A DNA stretch of 64,000 nt, taken from Maylandia zebra (Eukaryota > Chordata > Actinopteri > Cichliformes > Cichlidae). The translations under genes were made by a program, and so were the position numbers. How positions within the stretch are numbered: the stretch's first letter is position 1; each line of letters opens with the position of its first letter. The stretch lies in assembly GCF_041146795.1 (NCBI RefSeq), contig NC_135175.1, positions 32,178,136 to 32,242,135 on the forward strand. Reading direction: 5' to 3'. The notes under the pieces are model-generated. The model did no database searches, was not told the DNA's origin, and worked only from the letters and a program-made list of their open reading frames with translations. Shown piece by piece: positions 59,731 through 64,000 of the stretch.

Positions 59731-61665
59731 ACCGCCCACTGTTATTTCCCAGCAGGCTAATGACAAATAAAATGGCAGATATTAGCTGATAACAATGTTT
59801 ACATGATAATACTCTGTGGAAAAAAAGGATTCATAAATATCACTGCATCAGTGGTAACTAAAAGTTATGCTCTTTTCAAATAGTCTTCTGATGGTGATGA
59901 AATCCTCAGTGGTTTCTCTGTGAATAAACGCAGCATGTTTGAGCAGTATTAAATACAAATGCATTAATCCGCTGTAGAAAACAGTCTGGGACAAATGCAC
60001 TAAATCCTCCAGTTTCTGGACATATTATTAAAAACAGCAGCCTTTGGTCTGTTTTAGGAGATCACTGAGCAGGTTTTTAAAACTTAAGTGTATTGCAACT
60101 GTACGTGTCCAATAAAGGAAGTCCAAACGAGAACAGACAACAAGCTCGTTTTCTCGAGCTTTTTGTGGAGTTCACTGATGACCCTGTGAATCCACTCAGT
60201 GCCAGTTGAGCTGTTTGTTCTTCCAATCACAGCTCAGCAGTCATAAAGAATGACCAAACCCGAGACATTTAAGTTGTGACGAGTTACTAGCACTGGCTGC
60301 ACTAACATTGTTCTTATTCTTTTTTTTTGCCTGTCCCATTTGGTTCTTTAGCCATCAGAATTGTTGTCTGAAGACCAACAAGGATACCCAATGGATTCAT
60401 TTTGCCAAATGGATCATCGTGGCATTGCTGTATTGGTCCATTTAATCGACCTTTGTTTTTATTATTTATTTTATTTTATTTTCAGATGTTACAGACGGGA
60501 CAGACATGAGTGAGGGATAGGAAAGGGAGAAAGAAAGAGGAAGGAAAAGAAAAACAGAAGGGGAGAGGGACAGTGAGAAAGGGGGGGAGGAAAAAAAATC
60601 TCCTGGATCACCTGTTGAGAGAAGAAGAATAGAAAACAAGCAAAAAAAACCCCAAAGCAACATACTAAACACAACACCATCGCATTAATCTAGCTAAGTG
60701 TAAACAGCAGTAAATACTAAATATTCAATGTTGTTGTGCAGCACGCAGGACAGACAGCGCACAATGTGCTTTGAAGTAGCAGCCAAGAAAGGTGTAATTT
60801 AAGTCTACGAGCAGTGAACACTCGTGTGTACACCTGTGTGGATCAGCGCGCTTGTATTCAAATGGTTTCCACATGTAATGGTCTGCAAGAGGATGTAGAG
60901 AGCCATAGCCCATTGTTCTTATTATTAATGCTGTTTGTGTATCAAAAAAAAAAAATCTTATCTCAGGAATGTCTTCAAACTTCCTGACTGTATATGACAG
61001 GAGGGCATGTAGGAACAAGAAACAGGCTATTTTTAAAAACTTGTATTTCTCACGAATGCAGTTTGATTTCCTGTTTGAGTCACCTCATGTGGTAAACATT
61101 ACTGCAGTCTATTCATTGCTGTCCAGAGGAATAACCCACCTGCCTGCACTGGCTTCATGCCATTAGAGTGAAAATGAAGACATTCCTGTTACTCCCACTT
61201 TGTGTTTTGAACAAGAGTAAAAATGAGATTTAGGTTTCAGTTGAGATCATGTAAACAGTTCAAAGATTGGTGTTAAGATCGTGTCTCACTGGTGAACAGC
61301 AGCTTTCTTGCTCTGCTGCTGTCACGAATATTTGATAATAAAATGTTTCTTATCCGGTGATGATCCAGTAGTGCTCGATGCTCCTCTTTGGTGTTTTATT
61401 TCCAAAGCTTGGCTGTTTTTCTCTCTCACTGACTACTTTGTTTAAACATGCACATCAACACCTGTGTACAATGGTATCAGAGGCAAATTCATCATCACAC
61501 AATGAGTGTACACTTTTCACATTTTGGGGTTAAACATAAACTGCAGGGCATTAATGCAAAACAGAGTAAACTCTCAATGTGCCAGACTCTGACAACGAGA
61601 TGAGCGAGTGAATAAAAGATGATGGAACTCATCCAGAGTGTGTTTTTGTGAGTGTGCCTATTGTT
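59731..61665. other. no gene recognised
   Basis: Between the LINE and the mariner-like element. A purine-rich GAAAG/GGAAA tract at about 60510-60600 is the only notable composition feature. Confidence 0.5.
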
Positions 61666-63306
61666 CAGGGTGGGCCATTTATATGGATACACCGTAATAA
61701 AATAGGAATGGTTGGTGATATTTAAGTCCTGTTTGTGGCACATTAGTATATGTGAGGGGGCAAACTCCTCAAGATGGGTGGTGACCATGGTGGCCATTTA
61801 GAAGTCGGCCATCTTGGATACAACTTTTGTTTTTTCAATAGGAAGAGGGTCATGTGACACATCAAGCTTATTGGTAATGTCACAAGAAAAACAATGGTGT
61901 GCTTGGTTTCAACGTAACTTTATTCGTTCATGAGTTATTTACAAGTTTCTGACCACTTATAAAATGTGTTCAATGTGCTGCCCATTGTGTTGGATTGTCA
62001 ATGCAACCCTCTTCTCCCACTCTTCACACACTGATAACAACACCGCAGAAGAAATGCCAGCACAGGCATCCAGTATCCGTAGTTTCAGGTGCTGCATATC
62101 TCGTCTCTTCACACCATAGACAATTGCCTTCAGATTACCCCAAAGATAAAAGTCTAAGGGGGTCAGATCGGGAGACCTTGGGGGCCATGCAACTGGCCCG
62201 CGACGACCAATCCACTTTCCAGGAAACTGTTCACCTAGGAATGCTCAGACCTGGCACCCATAATGTGGTGGTGCACCATCTTGCTGGAAAAACTCAGGGA
62301 ACGTGCCAGCTTCAGTGCATAAAGAGGGAAACACATCATCATGTAGCAATTTCAAATATCCAGTGGTCCATTGATGAAGAATGGACCCAGTATCGTTGTG
62401 CCCCATATACCACACCAAACCATCACTTTTGTTGTTCCAACAGTCTTGGAGGGATCCATCCAATTTGGGTTAGTGTCAGACCAATAGCGGTGGTTTTGTT
62501 TGTTAACTTCACCGTTCACATAAAAGTTTGCCTCATCACTGAACAAAATCTTCTGCGTGAACTGAGGGTCCTGTTCCAATTTTTGTTTTGCCCATTCTGC
62601 AAATTCTGTGCGCCGATCTGGGTCATCCTCGTTGAGATGCTGCAGCAGCTGGAGTTTGTAAGGGAGCCATTTGTGAGTAGCTAATATCCACCGAAGGGAT
62701 GTTCGACTAATGCCACTCTCCAGTGACATGCGGCGAGTGCTACGCTGTGGGCTCTTGCTGAATGAAGCTAGGACAGCCACTGATGTTTCTTCATTAGTGA
62801 CAGTTTTCTTGCGTCCACATTTTGGCAAATCCGACACTGAACCAGCTTCACGAAACTTAGCAAGCAGTTTGCTGACTGTAGCACAGGAGATGGGTGGTCT
62901 CGTAGGGTGTCTTGCATTGAAATCTGCTGCAGTGACCCGGTTATTGCGTTCACCAGATATCAACCCAATTTCAGTCCGCTCCTCACATGTTAACCTCTTC
63001 AACATGTCAATGGCTCTGAACAAAGAGAAACTTGTAAATAACTTATGAAAGAATAAAGTTACGTTGAAACCAAGCACGCCATTGTTTTTCTTGTGACATT
63101 ACCAATAAGTCTGATGTGTCACATGGCCCTCTTCCTATTAAAAAAACAAAAGTTGCATCCAAGATGGCCGACTTCTAAATGGCCACCATGGTCACCACCC
63201 ATCTTGAGGAGTTTGCCCCCTCACATATACTAATGTTCAACAGGACTTTAATATCACCAACCATTCCCATGTTATCACGGTGTATCCATCTAAATGGCCC
63301 ACCCTG
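61666..63306 (-). mobile_element. Tc1/mariner-superfamily element, DD41D (Visitor-like), long TIRs
   Basis: Terminal inverted repeats start CAGGGTGGGCCATTTA at both ends and extend about 281-285 bp (61666-61950 and 63026-63306), covering the first and last parts of a 1641-bp element. A TA follows the right end; the left flank is TT, probably a mutated TA duplication. One decayed transposase lies between. Confidence 0.9.
61957..63005 (-). pseudogene. decayed mariner-type transposase
   Basis: The helix-turn-helix region begins LKRLTCEERTEIGLISGE (an alternative start lies at 63077). Catalytic motifs: LFSDEANF, then QQDGAPPHYG, then PPRSPDLTPLDFYLWG. Between the second and third aspartates there are 41 residues, DD41D. 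Two lesions are seen: a frameshift near 62350-62370 (between GPLD and GYLKLLHDD) and an in-frame TGA near 62247-62249 where the family probably has Arg (a CGA-to-TGA CpG change). The C-terminus ends QHIEHIL and stop at 61959-61957. Confidence 0.9.
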
Positions 63307-64000
63307 TAGTTTGGCTTGTTTGATCAGGTGAGGATACAGAGAGCCAGGCTGTCGTTTACCTTGAATCTGAACCAACTAAACATCAACAGAATGATACCGA
63401 TATCTGTTAAGCTGCACCTTATTCTTGGAACTTGTGAACTAGTGCAGAGCTGCGAGTGTAACCCAGTTTTTTTTTTGTATCAGTATCACTATTTTAAAAA
63501 GATACGAGAATATGATCACTTAGTGTGTGTTTGTGTGTCACTGCGTAGAAAACAAGTAGGATTACATTGCAAATTTCTTGCAAACTGCTTACCCAAATGC
63601 CCTGAACTCAACAGTTATTCAACCGTAACGTTTAACCGTCACAATTAAGCACCACTCCCTGAAACCTGAAGTACTTCTAGTCTAAGTTGAGAAGCCTAAA
63701 GCAGGCCTTTGGAGGGGTGTGAAATAATAAAGATAAAGATGAATATCAAGAATAAAATAAAAGATGAACATAAAGATAAGGACTCCTTTATTGTTGTTGC
63801 ACTTGGGCATTGTTCAGTGAAAGTGGAGCAAAACTTACGTTTCAGCAGAACATGCAATCATATACATGCTTGCACTAATCACTCATTCCCCAGAATAAAA
63901 TAGCAAATATAAAATTAAGAATACACATATAATACAGTTCTGTTAAAAAGGATATTGCAGCAGCCATGCAGTGGGAATAATATTGACTATTGTACCATGT
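63307..64000. other. no gene recognised
   Basis: AT-rich sequence to the right edge, with a purine-rich (AAGAT/AAAT) stretch near 63715-63780. No exon or element assigned. Confidence 0.5.

Noticed and set aside
61995..62684. 229-codon plus-strand open frame, the longest on that strand
   Set aside because: It is antisense to the mariner-type transposase and has no family resemblance.

Overview
The window is ordinary vertebrate nuclear DNA from a ray-finned fish, most likely a percomorph or cichlid-like species (inference). The evidence is three multi-exon vertebrate gene loci with GT-AG introns, long (CA)n microsatellites, and interspersed repeats of kinds common in teleosts: hAT miniature elements, Rex3/RTE-like 3' ends, a Rex1/L2-like LINE, a Tc1/mariner element and a proline-tRNA-primed ERV. 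There are no prokaryotic features, CRISPR arrays or operons.

Layout. (1) 1-3480: first coding exon and CpG-rich promoter of a DIP2-family gene (best match dip2c) on the minus strand; the rest lies off the left edge. (2) 6273-14487: a LARP4/LARP4B-family gene, minus strand, about 14 exons, with PAM2w-like motif, La motif, RRM-like domain and basic/Pro-Gln-rich tail. Its second exon carries an apparent one-base deletion in a T run, which puts the PAM2w motif out of frame with the La module. (3) 14488-17981: intergenic DNA and the gabrr3 3' UTR, holding two hAT-type elements. (4) 17982-44554: complete ten-exon CDS of gabrr3 (GABA-A/C receptor rho-3), minus strand, 470 codons plus stop, every splice phase consistent. 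Introns 1 and 2 (about 7.6 and 11.7 kb) carry most of the repeats. (5) 44555-64000: gene-poor. On the plus strand there is a candidate first coding exon (52602-52671) encoding a signal peptide, preceded by a candidate non-coding exon, with the remaining exons off-window or unseen. The rest is mobile DNA: a foldback MITE (49015-49406), an internally deleted ERV with two nearly identical LTRs (55395-56529), a foldback repeat, a LINE fragment, and a mariner-like element with a decayed transposase (61666-63306).

The genes do not form a pathway. dip2 followed by a LARP4-type gene in the same orientation matches the human DIP2C-LARP4B (and DIP2B-LARP4) neighbourhoods, so that pair is probably ancestral synteny. 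I see no convincing new gene system. The items most worth checking are the frameshifted PAM2w exon, a foldback repeat family with 12-15 bp target duplications at three loci, the CA tract abutting a weak gabrr3 splice donor, and unassigned open frames at 12.25-12.8 kb and 54.3 kb.
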